DNA from: Phoronis australis
Taxonomy: Eukaryota; Phoronida; Phoronidae
Direction of reading: 5' to 3'
NCBI GenBank assembly: GCA_002633005.1
Contig: NMRA01001036.1
Coordinates: forward strand, 36,235 to 66,289
DNA length: 30,055 nt
The notes beneath the pieces were generated by a model, which searched no databases, was not told the DNA's origin, and was given only the letters and a program-made list of their open reading frames with translations. How positions within the stretch are numbered: position 1 is the stretch's first letter; every line of letters begins with the position of its first letter. Made by a program: the position numbers and the translations under genes. Below are positions 29,413 to 30,055 of this stretch, in pieces.

Positions 29413-30055
29413 TACAAATTTGTTCATTTCGCTTTTCTACACCGACGACTATGGTCAACTCGGTGTTTTAAAAAACTACACTTTTGAGGACATTTTCAAA
29501 AATAAATGTTTGGTTGATGAATTCAGCGAGTCGGTGTCCACGGGCAGAAAACGGTATCTGCGTAAAGATAGAGTTGCGTTTTCAAAACATTCAGAGCATG
29601 ACCTCAAGGACTACCTGAGACTGGTATTCTTGTCAAATGAATATGTATAGCTCTTGGAAAACTGTTACCCCGACGAAATGTGCAAAATACGAACGTCATT
29701 TACGGGAGGTTGTACTAGAAGTGATTCGTTGCAGTTGAGCAGCCACGGGATAGTAAAAACACTGTGCTGTACACTAGTTAGCTGAATGGAAAGCTGAAGC
29801 GAAAACATGCAGAACACACATTTTCTCTTCAGGAATTGAAATCTCTGTAGAATCAAAATTAATTGGCAACCAGGATTCATTGTGCCAGAAAACTTATCAG
29901 GCCAGGAGAGAGAGTTGTTTTCAAGCCTGGAGGCTACGTAATCACCCGTTATGCAACGGTGACAATCCAGTGTGTACCTATACAGTGCTGATCGAATCCA
30001 ATGTCCTATCGAACGAACTTCAGCCTCAGTCAGGCCTCGGGTGACCTTCAACCGG
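29413..30055 (+). repeat. Dispersed repeat X, copy 2, coding-like 3' segment (runs off window)
   Basis: Homologous to 17681-18290 with many substitutions and small indels. An open frame at 29420-29650 reads DDYGQLGVLKNYTFEDIFKN, KCLVDEFSESVSTGRKRYL and KHSEHDLKDYLR, the best-preserved form of the shared peptide. Downstream the match continues in broken frames to about 30009. The element or gene continues beyond 30055. Confidence 0.65.

Noticed and set aside
1-30055. CRISPR array, bacterial operon or prophage features
   Set aside because: No regular direct-repeat/spacer pattern, ribosome-binding sites or dense gene packing; the sequence is eukaryotic in character.

Overview
This is eukaryotic, AT-rich, gene-poor DNA, most likely from a marine invertebrate (hemichordate, echinoderm, cephalochordate or similar). 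The basis is intron-split exons with GT/AG borders, a receptor tyrosine kinase-type exon pair, an Ig-like 1-1 phase exon, THAP and piggyBac sequences, a Ty3/Gypsy relic, foldback elements and tRNA-like repeats. The species is inference only: there are no ribosomal, mitochondrial or other marker genes. One N at 7183, after a 14-G run, marks an unresolved base.

Layout. 1-4600: mostly unassigned DNA with a tandem ~150-bp duplication (1048-1467), weak coding-like stretches, a TA microsatellite and a short hairpin. 4627-5196: a compact promoter-like block (two CACGTG boxes and a TATA-like box) in front of a signal-peptide-like ORF with a downstream AATAAA. 5078-6169: recurring GGTACGTACACTACA-like motifs. 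7070-9242 (minus strand): a possible exon, a frameshifted THAP domain and two spliced exons of a tyrosine kinase domain with altered catalytic motifs and two in-frame stops. 10278-11840 (plus): a short ORF with a strong donor, then a decayed C2H2-finger gene split by a ~310-bp SINE-like insertion with 14-bp target duplications. 12055-14233 (minus): a truncated, multiply mutated Ty3/Gypsy Gag-protease-integrase relic. 15315-16212: a foldback element with ~265-bp inverted arms and a 10-bp candidate target duplication.

16247-18290 and 29097-30055 carry two copies, in the same orientation, of an unrecognised dispersed repeat with a coding-like core. 18486-18869 holds two kinds of short tandem repeat. 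20078-20956 holds a 17-bp-arm stem-loop, a 22-bp perfect palindrome, a tRNA-like pol III promoter module and a 124-bp imperfect palindrome. 23035-23397 (plus) is a well-defined Ig-like exon. 24640-24945 (minus) is a coding-like remnant.

25811-28625 (minus) is the best-preserved gene: a three-exon piggyBac transposase with phase-consistent splice sites, all three catalytic aspartates and only one in-frame TGA. It lies between matching 18-bp inverted repeats, with TTAA sites further out.

No complete, undamaged cellular gene is demonstrable. The window reads as intronic or intergenic DNA shaped by repeated insertion, with isolated exons (Ig-like, kinase, signal-peptide-like) that may belong to genes extending over long introns or beyond the window. 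I did not find a clearly new multi-gene system. The most informative structures are the piggyBac gene, the SINE-split zinc-finger relic, the foldback element and the two-copy unknown repeat.
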